Source: UBA2821 sp902763335 | GTDB taxonomy: Bacteria > Bacillota > Clostridia > Lachnospirales > Lachnospiraceae | Assembly (NCBI GenBank): GCA_052066835.1 | Contig: JBQHRJ010000002.1 | Direction: 5' to 3' (one strand) | Length of the DNA stretch: 64,000 nt | Shown: positions 55,901 to 64,000 of the stretch, in pieces | Numbering within the stretch: the stretch's first letter is position 1 | Layout: the number at the start of each line of letters is the position of its first letter | Notes under the pieces: model-generated | What the model saw: only the letters and a program-made list of their open reading frames with translations | The model's database searches: none | Told to the model about the DNA's origin: nothing | Position numbers and translations under genes: made by a program

Positions 55901-58748
55901 TCAGATCCTCATGTCTTGTATTAAACTCTGCCACACTGATTGCCTCAACCTGGAAATAATCCTTGTAATTAGATGAATTCATTCCCGGCACATCAACTCT
56001 TAAATATGAAGCGAGCTTAACCGCTCCGGCATAACTTGCAAAATCATTTGCATTTCCTGTAGGCTGAACCTCAAGTACCTTAAACGGCATACTCTGTAAC
56101 TGGTTAAGACTGATATTCATAATCTTTCTTAATGCTTCGCCCTTAGTGTTATTACCTGTAGATGTATCATCAATATTTGTATCACACGGCGGATTTGTTC
56201 CGACACCTAAGTCTAATTTAAATAATTTTTCTTTAAGGTTTGTTCTTCCATCTATAGGTGAAGATACCTTCTTATTTGAATATCCCTGATTCTTTATATA
56301 CAGCTTCGCACCATCTGCCAGTGCTGTAGCATTTTTATATGTAACTGTTCTGTTAAAATCTCCCCATGTAGGCTGATTTATACATACATAAAACCATGTT
56401 GTCGTAACAGGAATATCAACATAGTACATATAACTGCTGGTATCGTATATATCAACCATCTTAATATATTCACTTTTTGATGTTCCATCTTCATCTGTGT
56501 ATGTATAATAAATATACTGATATCCATTACATGACTGTGCATACCACCAATAATTTGAATCGCTTACATCAGTTGATGAAATATATAATCTCTTTTTCTT
56601 TACATTGCTCTGTGAAGCACCCACAGGGGCAATTCCCGTATCAGCAGTATAATCCTTGTTCCAGAATGTTCCGCCACCAAAATAGCTTCCACCCGAATAA
56701 CTGAATATATTCTCATTTATATATACTTTATCACCGATAATATTTCCACTTTCATCATAAAGTTTACCAACCACTGAAGGCTCACGGTATTTTGTATAAT
56801 CCACAGATGTTCCGGTCCATCCATTACAGAATGTTCCACCATACCAATTGCCTATTGCACTGCCTGAAGCATCTACATAATTACCGTTTGTATCAATTGA
56901 CGGACGTACTGACTGATTAAAATATGTTGGTCTTAACTGTCTGAGTACTAACAGCATTTTGTATAAATTATTGCTTCCACCCTCCACTGCTGTATAATTA
57001 CCAAGCTTTCCGCTTGTAAGCAAATCAGTGTTATATACAAATGCTCCGTCAGTTGTCGCATAATCATATAATGCAAGTGCCGCATTCCAGTTGAGGTCAC
57101 ATGAAGTATCTATACCCTGTGCAGTATCATTTACTTCTTTTATAACAGACTCGATTTTGGTTACATCATATTTATATACATATGAACCATCCTCTGACTG
57201 CTGTAATGATTTAAGTGCATTCTCATCTGTTAAAGCTTCAAATGCATGTAAATAACTCTCAAGATTATAAGATTTGTATGATTCCATTCCTGTACGCTTA
57301 AACGAAATATCAGCTGCCTGCTTATCTGCTAAAATCTGTTCAACAACAGTACTGTTTGCAGCAGCAGATGCTATAAGCTCAAATGCTTTTTCACGTTCAG
57401 ACTCATTTACAGGTTTTATAACGAGACCTATAAGATTATCACTAAATACACTGGAATCTCCAAGCACTGTTTCATCTTTAAGGAATTCATCAACATAAGC
57501 TGAAAGGTTTGCAGCTATACATTTCTCCTGATCAAAATCCGTTGTATATATATCATGTAAAAGCATTCCTATATCTTTTCCTACACGATTTCTATAATCT
57601 TCGATTGATTCCTCATTTACATAAGTTTCGTTTTTAATGCTTAATAATTCTTCTTCTGCATCCTTTTTGTTATTTTTATTACTTACTCTTATTGCAGTTT
57701 CAATACGCTTTGTACTTGCAGCACTAGACTCAATTATCTTAAGCATATATGAGTCAATATTTATCTCCGAATATCCTGCAAATTCACCCTGCTTGATATA
57801 TAATGCAAAGTTCTCTTTTTCCTCATCTGTAAGATTATCTATTGAACCTTTTTTCGCAAGTGGTTTTATAGATGATGCAGCAGATGACTTAAGAGAATTA
57901 TTAACTCCCAAAAGAAAATCATCTATCTTTGAAACTGACTCATCTGTATTAGCTCCTGTCAGAGAACCTATAGTTGCAACTCCAATCTCACTCTTATAAT
58001 TTGCGAAGTTGTAATCCTTGTAATTCTGAACCTCTGCCTTCTTAAACAAGTCTTCTGTGAGTGCCTCTGCATACGCTGGCCTTCCTGCCGCTCTCAATAT
58101 AGTCTCTACCGCTATTTCCTTAACCTTAACATCAGATACATAGCTGTCTGCATATGTTCTTCCATATTCTCCCGGCTGTATTCCATCAGCTCCCCCATTT
58201 ACTATCTGATCATAGTAATATAAAAGATTCGGATTGTAGTCTGCTGAATTGATGTATACCAAATCTATACCATCAAGATTTTCCTTTGTAAAATCCTTTG
58301 CCTCCACTACATCCACAATGATTTTATCATCATTTTCAAACATCTGTCCTGATAAAACATTCTCACCGAATGCTTCATTCCCCGAACTCTTAACCTTATA
58401 ATGTCCGGCTGTACCTTCTACCTCATAACCTGTAGCATTTTTAAAATCCTCAAGGTCACTTATGGTACCTGTATAACTCTCTATCTGTTCTGCTGTAATA
58501 GGTTCTGAACCCTTAACAGTATATCCGAGTATCTGTTGTCCGTTTTGTGCAACTATTTCAAGTACATGAATAGTATTCTTAGCAGTATATGTCACATTGC
58601 CGTTATTATCCTTATGTGCCTGAAATACGCCTGCAAGTATCTTTGAATGATAGATACAGAACACACTGACAATTGCAACCAACGCTAAAGAACATACTGA
58701 AATAGCAACTTTTTTTCTGTTATTCTTCTTTAGAAATCTGTTTCGCAT
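52923..58748 (-). CDS. 1941-aa membrane-anchored surface protein, DUF5057-like
   Basis: This very large protein has an N-terminal transmembrane or uncleaved signal helix (VAISVCSLALVAIVSVFCIY, residues 13-35) and an extracellular-type body rich in Asn, Tyr, Asp and Gly. Near the start HVLEIVAQNGQQILGYTV, and later DLVYINSADYNPNLLYYYDQ, MIVFGYCDSYAGLDINNINC and HTAKNSLLFAHDNASYI, recall DUF5057 proteins of Lachnospiraceae, whose function is unknown. It has no sortase signal. It is the last gene of the prepilin-like cluster, 15 bases after a prepilin gene, so it may be displayed with or assembled on a pseudopilus. Confidence 0.75.
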   Translation of the reverse strand: MRNRFLKKNNRKKVAISVCSLALVAIVSVFCIYHSKILAGVFQAHKDNNGNVTYTAKNTIHVLEIVAQNGQQILGYTVKGSEPITAEQIESYTGTISDLEDFKNATGYEVEGTAGHYKVKSSGNEAFGENVLSGQMFENDDKIIVDVVEAKDFTKENLDGIDLVYINSADYNPNLLYYYDQIVNGGADGIQPGEYGRTYADSYVSDVKVKEIAVETILRAAGRPAYAEALTEDLFKKAEVQNYKDYNFANYKSEIGVATIGSLTGANTDESVSKIDDFLLGVNNSLKSSAASSIKPLAKKGSIDNLTDEEKENFALYIKQGEFAGYSEINIDSYMLKIIESSAASTKRIETAIRVSNKNNKKDAEEELLSIKNETYVNEESIEDYRNRVGKDIGMLLHDIYTTDFDQEKCIAANLSAYVDEFLKDETVLGDSSVFSDNLIGLVIKPVNESEREKAFELIASAAANSTVVEQILADKQAADISFKRTGMESYKSYNLESYLHAFEALTDENALKSLQQSEDGSYVYKYDVTKIESVIKEVNDTAQGIDTSCDLNWNAALALYDYATTDGAFVYNTDLLTSGKLGNYTAVEGGSNNLYKMLLVLRQLRPTYFNQSVRPSIDTNGNYVDASGSAIGNWYGGTFCNGWTGTSVDYTKYREPSVVGKLYDESGNIIGDKVYINENIFSYSGGSYFGGGTFWNKDYTADTGIAPVGASQSNVKKKRLYISSTDVSDSNYWWYAQSCNGYQYIYYTYTDEDGTSKSEYIKMVDIYDTSSYMYYVDIPVTTTWFYVCINQPTWGDFNRTVTYKNATALADGAKLYIKNQGYSNKKVSSPIDGRTNLKEKLFKLDLGVGTNPPCDTNIDDTSTGNNTKGEALRKIMNISLNQLQSMPFKVLEVQPTGNANDFASYAGAVKLASYLRVDVPGMNSSNYKDYFQVEAISVAEFNTRHEDLNGRYDLIYIGKNTGALYAKEYKNADGTKIKRTVFGDGANNDCTVVGEQYYMNGLVYYGFGPAKIVGALFRGTVASDYDYATSSNGSYYNDQKIWKQYFFAEFKRFQGNYNNGLSENMNYTLKSSDVSTRISGNDLTVARMNDLLDYLKAGYPILFADGLIDCDDDTKYVDCYDKALTQNCSYDKAVKWRYVDKNSKMYAFIQQAKAIGRDSTGEYTVEKAAADGVKDAKAFVSLVSTQYASNGRNPDKLSAAEKFNGGLSYAVKRNEQVDFEVIKEPQEYYKDTDGNELPAGQTGNYVTDLNSCMFTLKPGINRDNTMQWINDNYEFHMYIDKSGTANFPDDKTIELDLAEPYFNEKDGTIRVGMKNGKWPTGIEGLIAWKLEAVSKNNAGNRWEHVGYSAFRQSQVKDVYVLWVKTDKTTLDFDNMIARYDGKLNGSTDVIPEYNIIVDTIKYDQFVKNWNNQNVDQYTKANSLLKVGKLNNYEKRRSNTQSNGTEYNMIVFGYCDSYAGLDINNINCLKNIDYFVHTAKNSLLFAHDNASYITTFNYYLSNGKVVNDLRNDTTNFARYTTSYMRGMLGMDVYGASYSALAFDKNLEESNPDAKNGLLSWLYTYDQSLVNARSYLGIDNIANPTQEEQSALRGITNGQLFRYSTQSDYDFPYRNNEGTGSALGQKGYNESWITTKHIEATNKGQINIYPFNIGDEIDLSAATHFQYTRLNLEDDDTTVWYTLSGANGNSQLYNVEKGDGSNNFYIYSKGNITYTGAGHRKISEDSLETKLFVNTVIAAIKVGDFAPDVIFPDATTVNGKDVIYGYDTEDKLTVTYKATDYGYVAGEKDRFTDIRIFLDKKKTVDGSVVNDGSYNASDDILLNQAGAPGYLKDVDGNAMSITAADVINRENKTFYLSNSDLKALCIQYVYNGNDPYAGQQGITDGKYVKDLFDKYSICVSVLSRAEEERYNTELVDNPSENKENYYQSACADVVLRNLFNLD

Positions 58749-58762
58749 CTCATCTACCTCCT

Positions 58763-59329
58763 TTATGGTGTATTACCAACGTTTCTGAATCTATACAATT
58801 TCTTAGACGTCTGTGACTTTCCATTCTTAGAAATCTCCACCTCAACTTCAACCAATTCTCTCTTCTCTCCCGCTGCAAGAGTTGTTTTTTCTGTACCATC
58901 TGCATTAGTCTCTTTCTCAACCATTGCATATGACACTGCAAAATTTTCAATATTTTTTGAAACAAGATGTCTAAGTGCATCATCTGTGTCTGCCATGTCT
59001 ATCGTTTCGCCTTTATCATATATATATAATGACTTACCGGCTTTATCATAATATAAAATCTGTTTTCCTGTTTCAAATCTTACATTATCTGATGCGTCAA
59101 CGACTATGTCTGAATCTTCCATTACACCGTTTTCCACCGCATCAACTATGATATTTTCCACAAACTGTGTTTCCTCCTGGAACTCTGTAGTTCCCTTTGT
59201 GGTGTCATAACTCTTAAGTCCTGCCAGTACAAATGAATACGCTGCTACAAGTACTACACATGATATCGCCAGACCTACAAGGAGTTCCATCAATGAAAAA
59301 CCTTTATTATTTTTAAATATTTTTTTCAT
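58763..59329 (-). CDS. Prepilin-type protein (PilW-like)
   Basis: This 188-aa protein has the prepilin peptidase site NNKGFSLMELLVGLAISC, with cleavage expected between Gly and Phe and Glu at +5. A hydrophobic helix follows to about residue 32, then a globular pilin-like domain. The PilW/PulJ-type look is inferred from the place in the cluster and the length. It starts after AGGAGGG. Confidence 0.88.
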   Translation of the reverse strand: MKKIFKNNKGFSLMELLVGLAISCVVLVAAYSFVLAGLKSYDTTKGTTEFQEETQFVENIIVDAVENGVMEDSDIVVDASDNVRFETGKQILYYDKAGKSLYIYDKGETIDMADTDDALRHLVSKNIENFAVSYAMVEKETNADGTEKTTLAAGEKRELVEVEVEISKNGKSQTSKKLYRFRNVGNTP

Positions 59330-59342
59330 AACCGGTTCCCTC

Positions 59343-59888
59343 CTAGTTCTCTATGAACTTTCCTGTAGAAAGTGCTAACTTAATAGTTTTTGAATGTTTT
59401 CCATAGCTTACATAGATTCCGTTAATGTCTTCCTTACTTCCATCATATATATATGCTTCTTTGAACTTACCGCTATTGGTATATTCTATCCACACAACAT
59501 TTGATGATTCCACCTTTACATTTCCTGAGCCATCCTTCTTTATAGCTTCATAGTCACCTTTGCTGATAACCTTGGAATCTATAACGTTAGAACTCGTATA
59601 TGTAGGTGGTGTAGTCGAATCATCATATCCGTTTATGACATCTATGGTAGTCTTACCTGCTGATGCATCATATTTCATCACCATGGCATATTTTCCACCT
59701 TTTGAAACTTTCTCTGTTCTCGCCTGTGAAAGTCCGTCCGTGACACTCTTGTATGCCTCTTTAAAGTTGCTGTTCGCTATAAGTGAAAATATACCTACAC
59801 TTGCTGCTGTAACAATAGCCATAATAGCAATCGTTACTATTAATTCAATCAACGAGAAACCTTTATTATATTGTCTATTATGTCGCAT
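59343..59888 (-). CDS. Prepilin-type protein (GspH/FimT-like)
   Basis: This 181-aa protein has the cleavage motif YNKGFSLIELIVTIAIMAIV and a C-terminal part typical of minor pseudopilins (SNFKEAYKSVTDGLSQARTE, KGGKYAMVMKYDASAGKTTI). GspH/FimT-type minor pilins start or tip the fibre. I choose ATG 59888 (MRHNRQYNKGF), with AAGGAGAG upstream. Confidence 0.86.
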   Translation of the reverse strand: MRHNRQYNKGFSLIELIVTIAIMAIVTAASVGIFSLIANSNFKEAYKSVTDGLSQARTEKVSKGGKYAMVMKYDASAGKTTIDVINGYDDSTTPPTYTSSNVIDSKVISKGDYEAIKKDGSGNVKVESSNVVWIEYTNSGKFKEAYIYDGSKEDINGIYVSYGKHSKTIKLALSTGKFIEN

Positions 59889-59909
59889 TGTTACACTCTC
59901 CTTCATACA

Positions 59910-62474
59910 TTATTCTTCATTTTTACGCCAGTTCTCTATCTTTAAGAACTTATCAAATGTGAATGAACTTTCTCCTCCGATAAGCTGAGTGCTGTCATCA
60001 ATACTAATAGTAGGTGCAACACCTGTATTAATAAGGTTCTTTACAAAGTCATTATGCTTTCTTAAGACTTTCATAAGGTCAGGATTTGCATTGAATGTAT
60101 ATCCACTCTCAATCTTAATGTCTCCTCCGCATATTATCATACCTGTAAAGTTACAGTTTACCGTAACATCTCCTGTACAAACAATCATACCATACTGCAT
60201 TGCTTTACCGTTTGTGTTAGTTACGATAGGTCCGTTTCCAACATTATTACCTACTTTAAGAACAACCTCTTCATTTGTAGTCGTCTCTATTCCCGGTATA
60301 ATATCCTTAAGTTCACTTCTATCTATAGGAGTTGCATTAAATGAAGAATTCGGGAATGTTGATGATGCCGGTCTTAATTCCGGTGCACTTGAAGGTCCCG
60401 CATTTACAGTGTATCTAAAATCACGGTTAGCCCCTATTGTATCCCCTATGGCTGTTCCACTATCAAGATATAATTCATGTCTTACATAGTAATCATATGG
60501 TGACTTTGTAGAATCTGCATCTGCCTTCTTAAGCTTAGTCTCACCTACGGCATTGTCTCTGTCATCATTGATATTGTACATCATATTTGCATATCTGCTG
60601 TCTACATCTGTAATCAGTTTACCAAACTGTTCTATATCCTCATCCTTAATTCCTGCATTAGGAATATTAGAGCTGTCTGCCTGTAAAACTCCATCTCTTA
60701 CCTCTAAAGCTGTTCCGACACTGTATACTTTAGTATTATCACCGAATGCTATATTTTTCTGTGATGAAGCTACTTTCTTTAACGTATCAAGTGTATCTCT
60801 AAGTGAACCTGCCTTAATTCCATTTGTGATATATTCTGTCTGTTCATCTGGCGAATCAGATTTGTGATAAAAATATACATTTGAATCAATCTTCTTAGCA
60901 ACAACAGGCTCAGTAAATGCACACTGTGTAATAAAATTATTATATGTAAGTGAAGCCATCTGTGATGTATACGGCGAAGGATTTCCTGAAAGCTTGATAG
61001 CCGCATTCGGATCCTGCTTAGCCGCAATATTATCTAACAGGTAAATGCTCTGGTTACCTTTAACAGATATTGACTCGCCGGTCATGTAAGTTGCTCCTGC
61101 TCCATCTGTAAGTCCGCCTGTAAGATCGATATATGCTCTTCCTCCCAACAATAATGTAGGATTGGTTCCACCTGTAAGTTTAACATCAGCATTGTTACCA
61201 TTCACGATAATTGCACTCTTCTTCTCATGCTCATACTTTGCAGTTCCTGATGCTTCAGTTGATGAATCAAAACCTGTATTTGAATTACTGTTTGACTCAT
61301 TTACCATATCTGTAACAGTTCCGTCAAATCCGAATCCATAATATGAACCATTTATTGAAGCTGTTACATTTGTTCCATTTACCGTAAGATCATCCTTGAT
61401 AAATGCATCTCCATTAACAGTAAGATTTAAACTGTTACCGTCAAGCTCAAGGTTCTTAGCCCAAAGCCTTAATGTATCCGGTTTCTGGGCATATGGATTA
61501 GTTGCGGTACTTTCACCATTTAATGTGATTGATGAACTACTCTGTGCAACAACGTCACCTCTGGAAATAACATTCGCTCCATTTATTGTTATCTTGCAAT
61601 TGTTATTTACATATATTCCCTCTTTATCAACCTGTAAATTATTAACATCTTTACCATGGTAATCACCTGCATATATATTACCATTTACAGTAGCATTGCC
61701 ACTTCCCGTAACATATACGGCAGCCGGTTTGTCAGTAATATTATACAGTCCCCCCTGCGTACCCGGATTACCATTTGCAATGATTGCATACTTGTAAAAT
61801 TCTGTTAAATCATCATCTTCTGTAGTATCACTAAAATCAAACTCAATGTTCGGCACGTCTATAACAAAATCTGTAGTTACTGATGAAGTATACTTGTTAG
61901 TATTGGTTACACTGGTAACTTTTACATTCTTTATTGTAATCTTCGTAATATGATTTGATGAGTCTTTGTCATAAACTACACATGTTTTATTCGTTCCGGA
62001 ATTTATTGGTGTTATGTCCACATTTACGTTCAGAGCTGAATACTTTGTTGCATCTATAAATGTCTTTAAATGTGCTACTATATTAGCTCTTGTAGCATCG
62101 TTGTCAAGATTTGAATATCCACACATTGTTGTCAGATAATTGCTGAAGTTCGTCTGAAAATTAAACTTTAATTTTGCAGGATCATTTTTAACTAATGTGC
62201 TGATATTAACAATATTAGTAACTGTATTTGTATATGCCTTTTCTGTAGCTGTAGATACCTCTTTACCTATACCGGCATATATATCGTCAACCGCCATCTC
62301 TACATAATAGAAATTCTGCTTTGACTTAAAGTTACTAACCTTCATCTGATAGTTTACACTGCTCCCTTTTAAAACAACCGTTCCCAATACAAACACTACA
62401 AGCATTCCAATAAGAACGATAGCCAATGTATCACCTTTATTATTCTTATGTAATTTTTTTATTAAAGAATACAT
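59910..62474 (-). CDS. PilX-like 854-aa surface protein with beta-repeat body
   Basis: The N-terminus (NNKGDTLAIVLIGMLVVFVL) is like a PilX-type minor pilin: a single hydrophobic helix, but no Phe/Glu of a class III prepilin. The body is large (to residue 854) and contains beta-type repeats such as GNATVNGNIYAGDYHGKD, CKITINGANVISRGDVVAQS and LNLTVNGDAFIKDDLTVNGT, and near the end QYGMIVCTGDVTVNCNFTGM, IICGGDIKIESGYTF. These resemble polymer-forming (bactofilin-like) or beta-helix strands. It may be a pilus-tip adhesin. The function is not known to me. Confidence 0.7.
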   Translation of the reverse strand: MYSLIKKLHKNNKGDTLAIVLIGMLVVFVLGTVVLKGSSVNYQMKVSNFKSKQNFYYVEMAVDDIYAGIGKEVSTATEKAYTNTVTNIVNISTLVKNDPAKLKFNFQTNFSNYLTTMCGYSNLDNDATRANIVAHLKTFIDATKYSALNVNVDITPINSGTNKTCVVYDKDSSNHITKITIKNVKVTSVTNTNKYTSSVTTDFVIDVPNIEFDFSDTTEDDDLTEFYKYAIIANGNPGTQGGLYNITDKPAAVYVTGSGNATVNGNIYAGDYHGKDVNNLQVDKEGIYVNNNCKITINGANVISRGDVVAQSSSSITLNGESTATNPYAQKPDTLRLWAKNLELDGNSLNLTVNGDAFIKDDLTVNGTNVTASINGSYYGFGFDGTVTDMVNESNSNSNTGFDSSTEASGTAKYEHEKKSAIIVNGNNADVKLTGGTNPTLLLGGRAYIDLTGGLTDGAGATYMTGESISVKGNQSIYLLDNIAAKQDPNAAIKLSGNPSPYTSQMASLTYNNFITQCAFTEPVVAKKIDSNVYFYHKSDSPDEQTEYITNGIKAGSLRDTLDTLKKVASSQKNIAFGDNTKVYSVGTALEVRDGVLQADSSNIPNAGIKDEDIEQFGKLITDVDSRYANMMYNINDDRDNAVGETKLKKADADSTKSPYDYYVRHELYLDSGTAIGDTIGANRDFRYTVNAGPSSAPELRPASSTFPNSSFNATPIDRSELKDIIPGIETTTNEEVVLKVGNNVGNGPIVTNTNGKAMQYGMIVCTGDVTVNCNFTGMIICGGDIKIESGYTFNANPDLMKVLRKHNDFVKNLINTGVAPTISIDDSTQLIGGESSFTFDKFLKIENWRKNEE

Positions 62475-62486
62475 ATTACTACCTCC

Positions 62487-63512
62487 TTAATCAAATTCTA
62501 TCTTGGAACTCTTGTACGTTGCGAGTACCTTCTTGCTGCTTCCACTCTTACCATTTGTAATATTTACTTCCAAATCATAAATATTATCAGCCTTTGTTGA
62601 GTCTAATACCGAGCTTCCTGATAATGCATTTGTGTGAATATCGAAAACCGTATTATTATATGTATGATAATAATTCAATGATGTTGTACCAACTTTATTA
62701 TCAACCACTACAAAATTATTAGTATTAAGTGTGGCACCACTCTGTACGACAAAATATATCTGCATAGGAGCTTTTATAACATTACCGGCTGAATCTTCCA
62801 CCGGATCTCCATCCTTATCTAAAAGGTCAGGCCATTCCGCCATTGTAATATTATTCTGTAGCAAAACAGTATCCGCACCTGTACTGCTCATTGGTACATA
62901 GACAGCATATATAGACGGTGGAAGTTCATCCGGATCATAATCAAATGTCTTTGATGAAACCTCTATTTTATCCGATGAATTATTATATTGAAGAGACAAA
63001 GTAATCTTATACTTATCCACACCGGATTCATTAACAAGATCTATCGTAATGATGCTCCTCCTTGATGTAGCACCTGCCGCCCTCTTATACACATCGTTAT
63101 TATAAAATGCCTGCATAAAAAGCATTGTATAATCTGTTTTCATATTGGTAAGTGTAGGAATATCTTCATTTATGGCATTAGTTGAAGGTGTAAGTTTAAC
63201 CTCTGCCTTATATCCTTTATTTACAGAGCCTATCTTACTTATTCTGCTCGCAGGAATATTAAATGAATATCCGCCACTGGCATCCTCTGCAGGTGTATAC
63301 TCCTCATCAAGTAATTCTATAGATTTTGCCTTAAACTCTTCTGCAATATCTTCTGCCGCATCTGCAAGCCGCTGTCTGTCAGATGACTTTAAGTTATTTG
63401 TGGAAGCTGTAACAAATGTCGCTAAAAAAGGAGCTACAATAATACCTAATATTGCCACAGTAATCAGCAACTCTACCAGCGTAAATCCTCTGTTACAATC
63501 TTTATTTTTCAT
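62487..63512 (-). CDS. Prepilin-type protein (GspI/PilV-like), enlarged
   Basis: This 341-aa protein has the cleavage motif CNRGFTLVELLITVAILGII and the helix continuing APFLATFVTAS. The length is greater than usual for a PilV/GspI-type minor pilin (150-200 aa). Its C-terminal half has beta-rich sequence (SIYAVYVPMSSTGADTVLLQ). I choose ATG 63512 (MKNKDCNRGF), with AGGAGG 7 bases upstream; an earlier ATG in the same frame would lie inside the previous gene. Confidence 0.85.
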   Translation of the reverse strand: MKNKDCNRGFTLVELLITVAILGIIVAPFLATFVTASTNNLKSSDRQRLADAAEDIAEEFKAKSIELLDEEYTPAEDASGGYSFNIPASRISKIGSVNKGYKAEVKLTPSTNAINEDIPTLTNMKTDYTMLFMQAFYNNDVYKRAAGATSRRSIITIDLVNESGVDKYKITLSLQYNNSSDKIEVSSKTFDYDPDELPPSIYAVYVPMSSTGADTVLLQNNITMAEWPDLLDKDGDPVEDSAGNVIKAPMQIYFVVQSGATLNTNNFVVVDNKVGTTSLNYYHTYNNTVFDIHTNALSGSSVLDSTKADNIYDLEVNITNGKSGSSKKVLATYKSSKIEFD

Positions 63513-63534
63513 TATCATACCTCCTTTTAACTCC

Positions 63535-64000
63535 TTACTGTGCCGGAGTAGTCTGTACACCTATTCCGTTGAAGAATAAATTGTCACGACCTGTAGCACT
63601 GCTTGGAATCTCAACCTTATTCTGTTTTCTGTCATCTCCTGTTATAGCATACTCAGATGCTGTAACATTACATGTCACTGTCTCATTTGTTGAATCATAT
63701 GTAAAATTAACCGTTGTCGGAACTCTTCTCTTATTACTTCCAACTATATCTTTTATTGAAGTCTTTATATCTCCATATGAACCACTCATACTAAAAGTCT
63801 CCTCACATGACACCCCCCTGTATGAGCTGTCGATAGCTGTAGTTGTGATAATTGGATCTGTTTCAACCGGATTACCGTTGGCATCTGTAGTCTGTGTCTG
63901 TGCTGTCATATCTGTAGTAGTGAGAGAGCCATCAAATGCATATGTCTCTTCAGGCATAGCAAAGTTTGCTGTTGTTACCATTACATTATTCTTTAACTGC
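63535..64000 (-). CDS. C-terminal part of a protein in the pilin-like cluster, cut by window edge
   Basis: The open frame continues to the right edge without a stop (upstream codons read QLKNNVMVTTANFAMPEETY), so this is the end of a longer gene. The visible part is about 155 residues, beta-rich and acidic, with segments MSGSYGDIKTSIKDIVG and VTCNVTASEYAITGDDR. No N-terminal motif is visible. From its place it may be another pilin-like protein. An ATG at 63981 has no ribosome binding site and is unlikely to be the true start. Confidence 0.65.
   Translation of the reverse strand, partial: QLKNNVMVTTANFAMPEETYAFDGSLTTTDMTAQTQTTDANGNPVETDPIITTTAIDSSYRGVSCEETFSMSGSYGDIKTSIKDIVGSNKRRVPTTVNFTYDSTNETVTCNVTASEYAITGDDRKQNKVEIPSSATGRDNLFFNGIGVQTTPAQ

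Overview
The window reads as the chromosome of a motile, low-GC Gram-positive gut bacterium of the Clostridia, most likely family Lachnospiraceae (Roseburia, Lachnospira, Butyrivibrio and relatives). The grounds are an AT-rich sequence with strong AGGAGG ribosome binding sites, a clostridial-type fla/che operon with CheC, CheD, FliY and FapA, a DUF6115-like protein inside the operon, CodY, and DUF5688- and DUF5057-like proteins. The species cannot be named from the sequence alone. Every gene I can support lies on the minus strand, so transcription runs from high to low coordinates.

Region by region, in order of transcription. (1) 64000-52923: a cluster of pilin-like genes. It holds the C-terminal end of one protein, three class III-type prepilins, a PilX-like 854-aa surface protein and a 1941-aa DUF5057-like anchored protein, closed by a terminator. 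(2) 52824-47272: a sigma-A promoter, then comM, dprA, topA and codY (DNA uptake/processing, topology, nutrient-sensing repressor). comM appears to start at an ATA codon. (3) 47271-47080: a 121-bp, multi-armed inverted-repeat element that abuts the codY stop codon, then a terminator. (4) 47053-12825: one very long fla/che operon behind a consensus sigma-A promoter. It runs flgB-flgC-fliE-fliF-fliG-fliH-fliI-fliJ-motE-like-fliK-flgD-TIGR02530-flgE-flbD-motA-motB-fliL-fliM-fliY-cheY-fliO-fliP-fliQ-fliR-flhB-flhA-flhF-flhG-ycgR-cheB-cheA-cheW-cheC-cheD-small membrane protein-sigD-fapA, then three poorly known proteins and a terminator. (5) 12834-10736: rpsB and tsf with their own promoter, leader and terminator. 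(6) 10735-1: an accessory island. It has a repeat and palindrome region, decayed small ORFs, a Cys-rich small protein, an unlisted 51-aa membrane peptide, a ParM-like actin and ParR-like partner, an SH3 lipoprotein, a 2210-aa thioester/CnaB adhesin with a sortase signal, and the start of a DUF5688 protein.

How the parts work together: the operon encodes the basal body, export gate, hook, stator, switch and most of the chemotaxis pathway. sigD lies near its 3' end, so late flagellar genes (flagellin, caps, hook-associated proteins, FlgM, not seen here) would switch on after the operon is read through. CheR, flagellin, FliD, FliS and the rod proteins FlgF/FlgG are not in the window. The island next to tsf has a plasmid-style segregation cassette, but no integrase or replication gene is visible, so its mobility is inferred.
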